Shown here: positions 53,408 through 61,999 of the stretch, piece after piece
Position numbering within the stretch: position 1 is the first letter of the stretch
Layout: the number at the start of each line of letters is the position of its first letter
Origin: Streptomyces specialis
GTDB taxonomy: Bacteria; Actinomycetota; Actinomycetes; Streptomycetales; Streptomycetaceae
Length of the DNA: 64,000 nucleotides
Direction: 5' to 3'
NCBI RefSeq assembly: GCF_001493375.1
Contig: NZ_LN929895.1
Coordinates: 112,943-176,942 of the forward strand
Made by a program: the position numbers and the translations under genes
The notes under the pieces: model-generated
Database searches by the model: none
The model's input: only the letters and a program-made list of their open reading frames with translations
Told to the model about the DNA's origin: nothing

Positions 53408-54711
53408 TTCGCCCAGGCCGGGGCGCGGTCCTGCCGCTCCGGCTCCCGGGCGGCCCCGGCCCCTCCCGGTTCGGGCGGCGTGCGCCGCAGGCGGCGGCGC
53501 ACCGGCTCGGTGACGCGCCGGGCGCGGCTGCCGAGCCACAGCAGGAACGCGGGGGGCAGGAAGACGCTGTCCATCGAGATCATCGCCAGCGAGAAGAACG
53601 GCAGCCCGAGGAGGACCGCGATCCCGATGTGCTCCCCGATCATCAGCACCAGCAGGATGTTCTTCGCGCGCCGGTTCAGCAGCGTGAACGGGAACATCAC
53701 CTGCATGAAGACCGTGGCGTAGGTGAGGGCCATGATGATCGGCCCGCTGTCGACCAGGATCTTCGTGACCTCGGGCCACACGTTGAAGTAGTCGAGCTGC
53801 ATCGGGTAGTAGACCGCCGTGCCGTCCTGCCAGCGCGAGCCCTGGATCTTGTACCAGCCGGCCGTGGAGTAGATGACGCAGACCTCGGCCATGATCACCA
53901 ACAGGGCCGCGTTGTGGACCACGTTGGCGACGATGTCGGAGACGAGGCGCGGCTCGCCCGGCGCATGGCGGCGGATCAGCCACCAGAAGCCGTGCACCAG
54001 CCACATGCCGGTGAAGAACGCGGTCCATATGCCGCTATCCAGTTCGCCGCTGATCAGCGTCGCCGTCAGCAGCACGCCCATCACGGCCCACAGCGCGATG
54101 CCCACCGGGTCGGCGCCGGGACGCCCGTTCTCGCGGATCTCCCGCTCCTCGCGGCGCGCGCGGCGCGCGTCCAGCGACCAGACCTGGCCGCAGCGGGTGA
54201 GGACCAGGTACATCGCCATCAGGTGGATGACGTTGTCGCCGCCGTCGCCGAGGAAGATGCTGCGGTTCTGGAGCGACAGCACGCCCACCATGAACAGCAG
54301 GGACATCGCCCGCGTCCGCCACCCCAGCAGCAGGCCGACGCAGGAGAGGATCACCAGGTGGTAGACCAGCTCGAACCAGAGCGTCGAGTCCGACCACAGC
54401 AGCACGGTCAACGCGCCGTTGCCGGAGACGTGCCGGGTCGCGAGGTCGAAGCCCCACGGCGCGTCGGGCCCGTACATCACGTGCCGGTGCTGCCACTCGT
54501 GCAGCAGGAACAGCAGCACCGTGGTGGCGAAGCCGATGCGGACGATCGCCGTCTGGTACGGGCCGAGGGCGCGCCGGGTGATGTGGCCGACGCCGCGGCC
54601 GAGGGCGGCGTCGAAGCTCCTGCCGAGGCCGCGGAACGGCGACGGCGGGTCGGCCGGGCCGTCCGCCGGAGCCGCCGGGGTCTCCCGGGAACGCTGCGGG
54701 GGAACGGTCAC
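53404..54711 (-). CDS. HTTM domain protein (VKGC-like)
   Basis: 435 residues from GTG 54711 with many membrane helices in the HTTM arrangement: ALGPYQTAIVRIGFATTVLLFLLHEW, LVYHLVILSCVGLLLGWRTR, LSLQNRSIFLGDGGDNVIHLMAMYLVLTRC, YSTAGWYKIQGSRWQDGTAVYYPMQLDYF. HTTM is the membrane domain of vitamin K-dependent gamma-carboxylase; bacterial versions are uncharacterised. The start overlaps the DUF5819 stop (GTGA) and its own end overlaps the methyltransferase start. The pair DUF5819-HTTM recurs in Streptomyces and suggests a membrane complex. Confidence 0.9.
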   Translation of the reverse strand: MTVPPQRSRETPAAPADGPADPPSPFRGLGRSFDAALGRGVGHITRRALGPYQTAIVRIGFATTVLLFLLHEWQHRHVMYGPDAPWGFDLATRHVSGNGALTVLLWSDSTLWFELVYHLVILSCVGLLLGWRTRAMSLLFMVGVLSLQNRSIFLGDGGDNVIHLMAMYLVLTRCGQVWSLDARRARREEREIRENGRPGADPVGIALWAVMGVLLTATLISGELDSGIWTAFFTGMWLVHGFWWLIRRHAPGEPRLVSDIVANVVHNAALLVIMAEVCVIYSTAGWYKIQGSRWQDGTAVYYPMQLDYFNVWPEVTKILVDSGPIIMALTYATVFMQVMFPFTLLNRRAKNILLVLMIGEHIGIAVLLGLPFFSLAMISMDSVFLPPAFLLWLGSRARRVTEPVRRRLRRTPPEPGGAGAAREPERQDRAPAWAK

Positions 54712-55463
54712 GGCTGCTCTCCTTCGTCGTCCTGGGCCAGGGCGCCCCGCGGGAGGTCCTCGGTGGTGACGACCCACCAGTCGAGTTCCTCGTAGGACGT
54801 GGCGGTGTCGAAGTCCTCGCGGCGCCAGGCCGGCGACGGGACGCGGGCGGTGGACGAGCGGAGCTGGACGCGTTCGACGTCGTCGAGGTCCACGTCCGTC
54901 GCCTCGCCCAGCCGCATCAGCGCGATGCGGTGCACGAAGCTCGCCGACAGCTCGCCGCGCTGGCCGACCGGGTCGCCGTTCTCGTCGTGGGAGCCGACGT
55001 AGAAGTCCCAGGCCCGGCGCGTCAGGTTCTGCGCGGTGTGGCTCGGCAGCAGGTTGTGCCGGATGCCCTCGACGTCGAGGGCGCCGAGGTCGAGCCACTC
55101 GGTGACCCGGGTCCCGCCGTCCTCCTCACGCACCTCGGCCCGGACCGACAGACCCTCCTGGCGCTGGAGGGGGTTGGGCGCGAACAGCTTCCAGTTCTGC
55201 TCGAACTCCGGGTAGATGTAGCCCTGGACGGTGTCCTGGTAGTCCTCGCTGAGCGTGTTGGACGGGGCCACGAAGAGGAAGATCATGGTCAGGTGCCAGA
55301 CCGTGAGGACGGCCATGGCGCCGACCGCGACGGCGATGATCATCCGGGCGGGCAGGGACAGCGCCCCCAGCCTGACGGATTCCGTCGGCACGTACGCGGT
55401 CCGGACCGCGCGGAGGGCGTCGTGTTCGGCGTCGTGCTCCGGTGCCGGGTCGGATGGCAGCAT
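54708..55463 (-). CDS. DUF5819 family membrane protein
   Basis: 251 residues. One membrane helix (ARMIIAVAVGAMAVLTVWHLTMIFLFVAPSNTLS) anchors a large extracytoplasmic domain with the DUF5819 hallmark YQDTVQGYIYPEFEQNWKLFAPNPLQRQEGL. The function is unknown. The domain contains many Trp, Phe and acidic residues but no recognisable catalytic motif. It is the first gene of a tightly overlapping three-gene operon (DUF5819, HTTM, SpoU), so it probably works with the HTTM protein at the membrane. Confidence 0.92.
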   Translation of the reverse strand: MLPSDPAPEHDAEHDALRAVRTAYVPTESVRLGALSLPARMIIAVAVGAMAVLTVWHLTMIFLFVAPSNTLSEDYQDTVQGYIYPEFEQNWKLFAPNPLQRQEGLSVRAEVREEDGGTRVTEWLDLGALDVEGIRHNLLPSHTAQNLTRRAWDFYVGSHDENGDPVGQRGELSASFVHRIALMRLGEATDVDLDDVERVQLRSSTARVPSPAWRREDFDTATSYEELDWWVVTTEDLPRGALAQDDEGEQP

Positions 55464-55610
55464 GCTTCGGCTCGTTCCACAGGACTACGGGTCTGCTCAA
55501 GGGTTGACCCGTGAACCGTACCTGCCACCGGGCCGCGTTGGCAGGCCCGGTGCCGGACACCACGGCACACCCCTGCCCCGTGCCGCCCTGCCCCGCCCTA
55601 GGGTGGGGCC

Positions 55611-56795
55611 ATGAGTCGCGCGAGCGAGATCTCCATCTTCACCGAGATGACCGAGCTGGCCGCCCGCACCGGCGCGGTCAACCTCGGGCAGGGCGTGCCC
55701 GAACTCGACGCGCCGCCCGCCCTGCTGGCCGACGTGTCCGCCGCGGTGCTGGCCGGCCGGAACCAGTACCCGCCCGCGTCCGGCTTCCCCGCCCTGCGCG
55801 AGGCGGTCGCCGCGCACCAGCGCGCGCACTACGGCCTGGAGTACGCGCCGGACGGCGAGGTGCTGGTGACGACGGGCGCGACCGAGGCGCTGGCCTCGGC
55901 GTTCCTGGCGCTGACCGGGCCGGGGGACGACGTCGTCACGTTCGACCCCTGCTACGACGCCTATCCGGCGGGCGTGCGGCTGGCCGGCGCCCGGCTGGTG
56001 CCCGTGCCGCTGGCCGCCGACGGCGACGGATTCGCGCTGGACGCGGACGCGCTGCGCGCCGCCGTCGCCGGCGCGCGCCGCCCCAGGCTGCTGGTGCTGA
56101 ACTCGCCGCACAACCCGACCGGCAAGGTCTTCACGCCCGCCGAGCTGGCGACGGTCGCCGAGGTCTGCCGCGCCCACGATCTGACGGTGGTCACCGACGA
56201 GGTGTACGAGCACCTGGTGTACGACGGCGGGCGGCACGTGCCGATCGCGACGCTGCCCGGGATGCGGGAGCGGACGCTGGTGATCTCGTCGGCCGGCAAG
56301 ACGTTCAACGCCACCGGCTGGAAAGTCGGCTGGGTCTGCGGGCCGGCGCGGCTGGTGGCGGCGGTCGCCGGGGTCAAGCAGTGGCTGACGTACGCCTCGG
56401 GCACCCCGTACCAGGAGGCCATCGCGCGGGCGCTGGGCTCGGTGCGGGAGTGGTCGGCGGGGCTGCGCGCGACGCTCACCGCCAACCGGGACCTGCTGGC
56501 CGCGGGCCTGACCGAGGCGGGGCTGCGGCCCTACCGGGCCGACGCGGGCTACTTCGTGCAGGCCGACATCAGGCCATGGGGGTTCACGGACGGGTCGGGG
56601 TTCTGCCGTGAGCTGCCGGAGCTGGCCGGGGTGGTGGCGATCCCGACCTCGGCGTTCCGGCCGGGCGCGGACCCGGCGCCGTGGCTGGTGCGCTTCTCGT
56701 TCTGCAAGCGGCCGGAGTCGATCCGCACGGCGGTGGAACGGCTGGCCGCCGCCCCGGCCGGGGTCACGCGACGAACGGCTCCCCCGCGTCGCTGA
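55611..56795 (+). CDS. PLP-dependent aminotransferase, class I/II (KAT/MetB-like)
   Basis: 394 residues, fold type I. Substrate loop GQGVPELDAPPALLADV and NQYPPASGFPALREAVAAH; PLP contacts VLVTTGATEALASAF, LLVLNSPHNPTGKVFTPAEL and VVTDEVYEHLVYDG; the Schiff-base Lys is in ISSAGKTFNATGWKVGW; the carboxylate-binding Arg is in VRFSFCKRPESI. The closest resemblance is to kynurenine/glutamine transaminase-type and N-succinyl-DAP-like aminotransferases. The 3' end overlaps the convergent rhodanese gene by 32 bases. Confidence 0.93.
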   Translation: MSRASEISIFTEMTELAARTGAVNLGQGVPELDAPPALLADVSAAVLAGRNQYPPASGFPALREAVAAHQRAHYGLEYAPDGEVLVTTGATEALASAFLALTGPGDDVVTFDPCYDAYPAGVRLAGARLVPVPLAADGDGFALDADALRAAVAGARRPRLLVLNSPHNPTGKVFTPAELATVAEVCRAHDLTVVTDEVYEHLVYDGGRHVPIATLPGMRERTLVISSAGKTFNATGWKVGWVCGPARLVAAVAGVKQWLTYASGTPYQEAIARALGSVREWSAGLRATLTANRDLLAAGLTEAGLRPYRADAGYFVQADIRPWGFTDGSGFCRELPELAGVVAIPTSAFRPGADPAPWLVRFSFCKRPESIRTAVERLAAAPAGVTRRTAPPRR

Positions 56796-57099
56796 CCAGC
56801 GCCCGGCCCGAGTCCTCCCAGGCGTGCAGGCCGCCGTGCACGTTGGCCGCGTCCAGGCCCTGCCGCACCAGGTACGCGGTGACCTGCGCGGACCGGCCGC
56901 CGACCTTGCACACCACGTACAGCCGCTGGTCCCCGGCGTGCTCGGTGATCTCGTCGATCCGCTCCACGACCTGCCCGATGGGGATGTGCAGCGAGCCCGC
57001 CACGTGACCCGCGGCCCACTCGTCCGGCTCGCGGACGTCGAGCAGCGGGGCGCCCTCGGGCACGGCGTCGGCCGTGACGGCCGGAAGTGCGAAGCTCAT
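56764..57099 (-). CDS. Rhodanese-like domain protein
   Basis: 111 residues, one rhodanese domain. The N-terminal LLDVREPDEWAAGHVAGSLHIPIGQV and the active-site loop LYVVCKVGGRSAQVTAYLVRQGLDAANVHGG contain the catalytic Cys (VCKVGGRS). It should transfer sulfane sulfur to thiol acceptors in the cytoplasm. It stands nine bases downstream of the J-domain gene, presumably co-transcribed. Confidence 0.93.
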   Translation of the reverse strand: MSFALPAVTADAVPEGAPLLDVREPDEWAAGHVAGSLHIPIGQVVERIDEITEHAGDQRLYVVCKVGGRSAQVTAYLVRQGLDAANVHGGLHAWEDSGRALVSDAGEPFVA

Positions 57100-57108
57100 G
57101 CCCCGACC

Positions 57109-57927
57109 CTACCGGGCGAGCAGGGTGGCCAGTTCGGCTTCCTTCCCGGTGACCCGGCGGCGCAGCTCCTCGGCGATCTCGGCGAGCATGGCGTCGGGGT
57201 CGTCGCCCGCCATCCGCAGCATGGAGCCGATGGCGCTGTCCTCCAGCGCGGCGGCGGCGTCGGCCAGGAGTTCCTTGCGCTCGGCCAGCCACTCCAGGCG
57301 CGCGTACAGCTCCCCGGCCGGGTCGTGCTCGGGCGCGCGGGCGGGCCCCGGGCCGCCGCGTTCCCATTCGGCGGCCAGCTCGCGCAGGGTGTCCTCCTCG
57401 CCGCGCGCGTACGCCTGGTTGACGCGGGTGAGGAAGGCGTCGCGGCGGTCGCGCTCGGTGGCGTCGGTCACCAGATCGGGGTGGCAGCGGCGGACCAGCT
57501 CGCGGTAGAGGCGGCGGGCCTCCTCGCCGGGCCGGACCCGGGGCGGCTCCTGGACGGACTGGCCGGTGAGCATGGCGTACGCCTCGGGTCCGAAGCCGTC
57601 GGCGTCGAGCCAGCCCTGGAACAGTTCGGCGACGCCCGGCATGGGGGCGACGGCGGCGCGGGCCTCACGGGCGCGGCGCAGGTCCTCGGGGGCGCCGGTG
57701 CGGTCGGCGACGGCCTCGGCGATCAGGGCGTCCAGCTCCTCCAGCCGCGCGTAGAGCGGGCCGAGGCGCTGCTCGTGGAGCCGGGAGAAGTTCTCCACCT
57801 CGATCCGGAAGGTCTCCACCGCGATCTCGAACTCGATGAGCGCGGTCTCGGCGGCGCGGACCGCGCGCTCCAGCCGGGCGGTCGCCTCGTCGGCCCCGGC
57901 CGGGCTTCCCGTCTCGCTGTCGTCCAT
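57109..57927 (-). CDS. J-domain-containing protein
   Basis: 272 residues. A long coiled-coil-rich N-terminal part (LERAVRAAETALIEFEIAVETFRIEVENFSRLHEQRLGPLYARLEELDALI) leads to a J-domain-like segment EEARRLYRELVRRCHPDLVTDATERDRRDAFLTRVNQAYARGE with the HPD tripeptide. J domains stimulate DnaK ATPase. The coiled coil may recruit a specific client. ATG 57927 follows GTG 57930 by one codon; either could be used. The neighbouring rhodanese gene is downstream. Confidence 0.85.
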   Translation of the reverse strand: MDDSETGSPAGADEATARLERAVRAAETALIEFEIAVETFRIEVENFSRLHEQRLGPLYARLEELDALIAEAVADRTGAPEDLRRAREARAAVAPMPGVAELFQGWLDADGFGPEAYAMLTGQSVQEPPRVRPGEEARRLYRELVRRCHPDLVTDATERDRRDAFLTRVNQAYARGEEDTLRELAAEWERGGPGPARAPEHDPAGELYARLEWLAERKELLADAAAALEDSAIGSMLRMAGDDPDAMLAEIAEELRRRVTGKEAELATLLAR

Positions 57928-57995
57928 CACCCGGCCAGACTATGCGCCGGGCGGCGCCGCACTGAGCCGGGTCGGTCGCCGGGTCGGTCGCCGGG

Positions 57996-58409
57996 TCAGG
58001 GGCGGAACTCGTCGGGGCAGTTCTTGGCGTCCTCGGGCAGGTGCGACTCGGCCCAGCGGGTCAGCTCGGCCAGGGCCGGGCGCAGCCCGAGGCCCGCGTC
58101 GGTGAGCCGGTAGCTGACGCGCAGCGGGGGGCCTTCCTGCACATGGCGGGTGACCAGGCCGGCGTGGGTCAGCTCGCTGAGCCGGTCGGACAGCATGCGC
58201 TCGCTGATGCCGGGGACGGCGCGCTTCAGCTCGGCGAAGTGGCCGGGGCCGCTCATGAGGGCGGCGATGACGACGCCGGTCCAGCGTTTGCCGAGCAGCG
58301 CGAAGACGCGCCGGAGCGCGGACTCCGGGACCGCGCAGAGCCCGTCGTCCGCGCACTCCCCGGTCCCGGTCCCGTTCTCGCCGTCTCTCGCCGCGTCGGC
58401 CTCCAGCAT
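57996..58409 (-). CDS. HxlR family transcriptional regulator
   Basis: 137 residues. The HxlR winged helix is complete (RRVFALLGKRWTGVVIAALMSGPGHFAELKRAVPGISERMLSDRLSELTHAGLVTRHV). The N-terminal GECADDGLCAV has two Cys that could sense electrophiles or oxidants, as the lone Cys does in YodB/HypR. It is divergent from an azoreductase gene, the classic YodB-AzoR arrangement, and probably represses it. The start codon ATG 58409 is clear. Confidence 0.94.
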   Translation of the reverse strand: MLEADAARDGENGTGTGECADDGLCAVPESALRRVFALLGKRWTGVVIAALMSGPGHFAELKRAVPGISERMLSDRLSELTHAGLVTRHVQEGPPLRVSYRLTDAGLGLRPALAELTRWAESHLPEDAKNCPDEFRP

Positions 58410-58532
58410 GATTTCAGCCTACCCGAAGGAGAGTGGATGCAGAAAAGTAAGTTCATGTGTTATTACTAGTACCGCACGGGCTTGCAGTACCTAATCTACT
58501 TGGTCCGCTTGATCTACTCGTTGGAGCACCCC
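58410..58532. promoter_or_regulatory. Divergent promoter/operator region, hxlR and azoreductase
   Basis: 123 unusually AT-rich bases. They include an inverted repeat with AGTAA/TTACT arms at 58446-58467 and AGTACC repeated twice (58469 and 58486 regions) in a stretch that ends AATCTACTTGG. These are candidate HxlR sites overlapping both promoters. Exact boxes cannot be fixed by eye. Confidence 0.5.
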
Positions 58533-59183
58533 ATGGCCACGCTTCTGCACCTCGACTCCTCCCTGAACGGCGAGAACTCCGTCTCCCGCGACGTCACGCG
58601 CACCTTCCGCACGGCGTGGGAGGAGCAGCACCCCGAGGGCACCGTCGTCTACCGCGATCTCGCCGCCTCGCCGCTGCCCCACATCGACGCCGGCGCGTAC
58701 TACGCCTCCTTCACCCCCGCCGACCAGCACACCCCGGAGCAGCGCGCGCAGTTCGCGCTCCGCGACGAGCTGGCCCGCGAGCTGGAGACGGCGGACGCCG
58801 TGGTGATCGGCGCCCCGCTGTACAACTACGCGATCGCCTCCTCGCTCAAGGCGTGGCTGGACCACGTGATCATCATCGGCCGGAACGCGTCCACCGCGGA
58901 CTCCCCGCTCACCGGCAAGCCGGTCGTCGTCGTCTCCAGCCGCGGCGGCTCCTACGCCCCGGGCACCCCCCAGGAGGGCAACGACTTCGCCGAGCCGCAC
59001 CTGCGGTTCGTCCTCGGCACCGCCCTCGGCATGGACGTGCAGTTCGTCGTTCCCGAGCTGACCCTGGCCCGGACGACCCCGGCCATGGCGCACCTCACCG
59101 ACGCGGCCGACGCCTCCCTGGCCCAGGCCCACGAGGAGGCCCGCGCCAAGGCCAAGGCGCTGGCGGCGCGGCTCGCGGGCTGA
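58533..59183 (+). CDS. FMN-dependent NADH-azoreductase
   Basis: 216 residues from ATG 58533 behind GGAG. Flavodoxin-like AzoR fold: MATLLHLDSSLNGENSVSRDVTRTFRTAW (FMN phosphate loop), VVIGAPLYNYAIASSLKAWLDHVI, and VVVVSSRGGSYAPGTPQEGNDFAEPHL. It reduces quinones and azo compounds by two electrons with NADH, protecting the cell from electrophiles. Control by the divergent HxlR regulator is expected. Upstream in-frame codons back to 58482 are leader, not protein. Confidence 0.95.
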   Translation: MATLLHLDSSLNGENSVSRDVTRTFRTAWEEQHPEGTVVYRDLAASPLPHIDAGAYYASFTPADQHTPEQRAQFALRDELARELETADAVVIGAPLYNYAIASSLKAWLDHVIIIGRNASTADSPLTGKPVVVVSSRGGSYAPGTPQEGNDFAEPHLRFVLGTALGMDVQFVVPELTLARTTPAMAHLTDAADASLAQAHEEARAKAKALAARLAG

Positions 59184-59195
59184 GCCGCGCGGGTC

Positions 59196-60467
59196 CTACC
59201 GGGCGGCGGGGCGGCTCAGCCCGGCGGGCCGGTCCGCGCCCTGGCCCGGCATGCGCGGGGCGGCGGCGGACCGCCGTCCCGGCACGTCCCGCAGGTGCCG
59301 CACCAGGCGCCCCGCGGTGAACGACACGCCGTGCACGAACCGCATCGCCGGGCCGAAGGACGGCGCGCTCAGCAGCCCGGCGAAGAACAGCCCCGCCCGG
59401 GACGACTCGAACCCCCCGCTCAGCGCCGGCGCCCGCGTGCCGCGCACGGTCCGCAGGCCCTCGCGCAGCGCCGGGTCCAGCAGGTCGAGCCGCCGCAGAT
59501 CGGGCACGAACCCGGTCGCGGCGATCACATGCCCGGTCTGATACGTCTCGGGGTTGCCCCCGGCCGAGGCCACCGTCAGCCGTACGCCGGACCCGGCCGG
59601 CTCGGCGCGCAGCACCCGCAGACCGAGCCGCACCGGAACGACGCCCTCGAACCGTTCGCGCAGCCACCAGGCGCCGGCCGGGCCGAGGGCCGTGGCCACG
59701 ACCCGCGCGCGGGCCGCCTCCGGCAGGCGGCGCACCGCCCACGGCAGCTCGGACCACACCCATGTCGTCCAGCCGGTGCCGAGCCCGCTGTGCGGGGCGC
59801 GCAGCGCGGCGAGCGCGCGGCGCCGCAACGGCACGGGCGGGGTGTTCCAGCGCAGCCGCGTGGCGCGTGCCACGACGGTGGGCCTGGCCCCGGCCTCGGC
59901 CAGCAGCGCGGCGGTCTCCAGGGCCGCCTGCCCGGCGCCGACGACTGTCACGTCCACGCCCCGGAAGCGGCCGAGGTCGCGGTGGTCGCTGCTGTGCGAG
60001 GCGAGGGGTCCCGGCAGCCCGCGCAGCGCGCCCGGCAGGTGGCCGAACGGCATGACGCCGACCGCCAGCGCCACGTTCCGGGCGGTCAGCGTCCCGCCGT
60101 CCGCCGTCCGCACCACGAAGCCGCCGTCGCGCGGGGCCACGGCGGTGACCTCCCGTTCCTCCACGGGCAGCGGCAGCCCCTGGGCGAACCACGTGCCGTA
60201 CCGGGCGAACGTGTCCACCGGCAGCGGGACGCCGTGCTCCGCGCGCAGGCCCTGATCGGCGCAGTAGGCGGCGAGGGTCCGCCGCCGGCCCGGCTCGGAC
60301 AGGTCGGTGGCCCACGGCTCCGACTTCAGGAACATCCCGGCCGGCATGTGGTCGCGCCAGGACGCCATCGGGCGGCCCAGGACCCGCGCGTCCAGCCCGG
60401 CCGCCGCGGCGTGGGCGGCGACCGACAGTCCGTACGGGCCGGCGCCCACCACTACGAGGTCATGCAT
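59196..60467 (-). CDS. FAD-dependent NAD(P)-binding oxidoreductase (monooxygenase-like)
   Basis: 423 residues. The FAD site is DLVVVGAGPYGLSVAAHAAAAGLDARVLG and the NAD(P)H site GVDVTVVGAGQAALETAALLAEAGA; the ATGFVPDLRRLDLLD box is typical of flavin monooxygenases and SidA/lysine-hydroxylase-like enzymes. SEPWATDLSEPGRRRTLAAYCADQGL precedes it. It may hydroxylate an amine or oxidise a carboxylate substrate. The start overlaps the ATP-grasp gene by 16 bases, so the two probably act in one short pathway. Confidence 0.9.
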   Translation of the reverse strand: MHDLVVVGAGPYGLSVAAHAAAAGLDARVLGRPMASWRDHMPAGMFLKSEPWATDLSEPGRRRTLAAYCADQGLRAEHGVPLPVDTFARYGTWFAQGLPLPVEEREVTAVAPRDGGFVVRTADGGTLTARNVALAVGVMPFGHLPGALRGLPGPLASHSSDHRDLGRFRGVDVTVVGAGQAALETAALLAEAGARPTVVARATRLRWNTPPVPLRRRALAALRAPHSGLGTGWTTWVWSELPWAVRRLPEAARARVVATALGPAGAWWLRERFEGVVPVRLGLRVLRAEPAGSGVRLTVASAGGNPETYQTGHVIAATGFVPDLRRLDLLDPALREGLRTVRGTRAPALSGGFESSRAGLFFAGLLSAPSFGPAMRFVHGVSFTAGRLVRHLRDVPGRRSAAAPRMPGQGADRPAGLSRPAAR

Positions 60468-61795
60468 GTCGCCTCACCGCTCACTCTCGTCTCGTGCTTC
60501 TGGTGCTTCCCGGGGTCGTGCGGCCGGTGCCCCCCGGACGTCACGGGCATCCGGCTCCGCGGGCCGGGGCGCGCCGCCCCTCCGGCCGCGCCCGCCAGCC
60601 GCCGCCCGAGGGACAGCGCGCCCCGGCCCAGCCAGCCGCCGGTCATCGCGAGGAACGGCGCCGGGTCGTCGGCCGCGAACCACGCCCACTCCACCTCCCG
60701 GCGCCCGGCAGCGACCGTGCCGCGCGGGAGGCGCCCGCCCGCGGCCAGGGCGGCGAGCGGCCCGTAGTTCTCCGCCACGAAGACCCGCCCGGCGACGGGC
60801 CGTCCTGGCCGCACCGGCCGGCCGGTCAGGTCGAGGTGCAGGGCGCGGACCACGTCGAGCCCGGAGCCGTCCGTGAACAGCCGGAACTGCGCGCCGGGTC
60901 GCGGGTTGAAGCCCAGCAGGTGGTGGACGCCGGTCGCGGCGTCGCGCCGGAAGTCGAGGTCCGCCACGCCCCGGAAGCCCAGGTGCCGGGCCAGCCGCCG
61001 CGCCACCGCCGCGATCTCCGGGCTCGGCCGCCCGCTCCCCACCGCCGTCAGCCCCGCCCGCACCGGCCAGGACAGCTCCTTGCGGCCGGTGCCGCCCATC
61101 AGGCACTCGCCGCCGGCCCCGAAGCAGCCGTGGAAGAACCAGTCCGCGCCCGGCCCCCCGGGCACCAGCCGCTGGAGCAGCAGCCGGCTGCCCGCCAGCG
61201 GCGCCGCCCGGAACAGCTCGCGCGCCTGCGCGGCACTCGTCACCAGCGTCGTGCTGCGCAGCCCGCCGCCCGGCGGCAGCAGCCACGGGCGGCTCCACTT
61301 GGCGACGGTGGGCAGCCCCAGGCCGGTGACGGCCGCCGCCGCCTCGGCCGCGCTGGACGGCATCAGGGTGGTCGGGTGCGGCACCCCCGACCGGGCGCAC
61401 AGCGCCGCCAGTTCCGCCTTGTCCGCGACGCGCTCGGCCAGCCCGTCCGGCAGCGCGGGCAGCAGGAACCGGCCGCCCAGCCGGCCCGCCAGCCGCGCGG
61501 CCGTGACCGCGCCCACGTCGTCCATCGGGATCAGGACGGCGGGCCGCCCGATGCGCGCGGCGGCGGCGAGCAGCGCCCGTTCCACGTCCGCGGCGGACGC
61601 GGGGTCACCGGTGAAGACGTGGGCGCGCCGCAGGAAACGGGAGCGGCCGAGCGGCGTGCCCGGTCGCTCCACGAAGGCGTGCACCTCGACCCCGGCCCGC
61701 CCCAGCGACCTGACCGCGCCCAGCGAACCGTGGTGGAACGGGTTGCGGTCGAGCCGGAGCAGCAGGGCGGGCACCTCGGTGTCGAGCGGTGACAT
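60452..61795 (-). CDS. ATP-grasp carboxylate-amine/thiol ligase
   Basis: 447 residues with an N-terminal preATP-grasp part (PALLLRLDRNPFHHGSLGAVRSLGRAGVEVHAFVERPGTPLG), an ATP-grasp core (ADKAELAALCARSGVPHPTTL, TVAKWSRPW, LLLQRLVPGGPGADWFFHGCF) and the catalytic Glu/Asn region (FRGVADLDFRRDAATGVHHLLGFNPRPGAQFRLF). Such enzymes join a carboxylate to an amine via acyl phosphate. In the metal-binding end, GFNPRPG replaces the usual EINPR pattern, with Gly-Phe in place of the Glu, and the Asn and Arg are kept. It is operonic with the flavin oxidoreductase. A small siderophore or dipeptide product is possible but unproven. Confidence 0.88.
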   Translation of the reverse strand: MSPLDTEVPALLLRLDRNPFHHGSLGAVRSLGRAGVEVHAFVERPGTPLGRSRFLRRAHVFTGDPASAADVERALLAAAARIGRPAVLIPMDDVGAVTAARLAGRLGGRFLLPALPDGLAERVADKAELAALCARSGVPHPTTLMPSSAAEAAAAVTGLGLPTVAKWSRPWLLPPGGGLRSTTLVTSAAQARELFRAAPLAGSRLLLQRLVPGGPGADWFFHGCFGAGGECLMGGTGRKELSWPVRAGLTAVGSGRPSPEIAAVARRLARHLGFRGVADLDFRRDAATGVHHLLGFNPRPGAQFRLFTDGSGLDVVRALHLDLTGRPVRPGRPVAGRVFVAENYGPLAALAAGGRLPRGTVAAGRREVEWAWFAADDPAPFLAMTGGWLGRGALSLGRRLAGAAGGAARPGPRSRMPVTSGGHRPHDPGKHQKHETRVSGEATCMTS

Positions 61796-61870
61796 GCCAC
61801 CGATCCTCCCCGGCGGGTACCGGCCCGGTGGGCGACGCCTCGATCGGCCTACGGGAAAGCGTTCCCCCGG

Positions 61871-61899
61871 CGCATTGAAAGGATCGTGTGCTTAATGCG
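61871..61899. promoter_or_regulatory. Inverted repeat between the ATP-grasp and BRO-N genes
   Basis: CGCATT at 61871-61876 and AATGCG at 61894-61899 form a 6-base inverted repeat separated by 17 bases in an AT-rich part of the 204-base divergent region. It may be an operator; arm length is too short to be sure. Confidence 0.25.
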
Positions 61900-61999
61900 G
61901 TGGCGGCACGGGCGAGCATGCCGGGCGGGACCGCACGAACGGGTGAAGTTGCCTTGCTTTGCTGTCATTTGGAGCGATGGTCTGTTTACCGTCCGGTGC

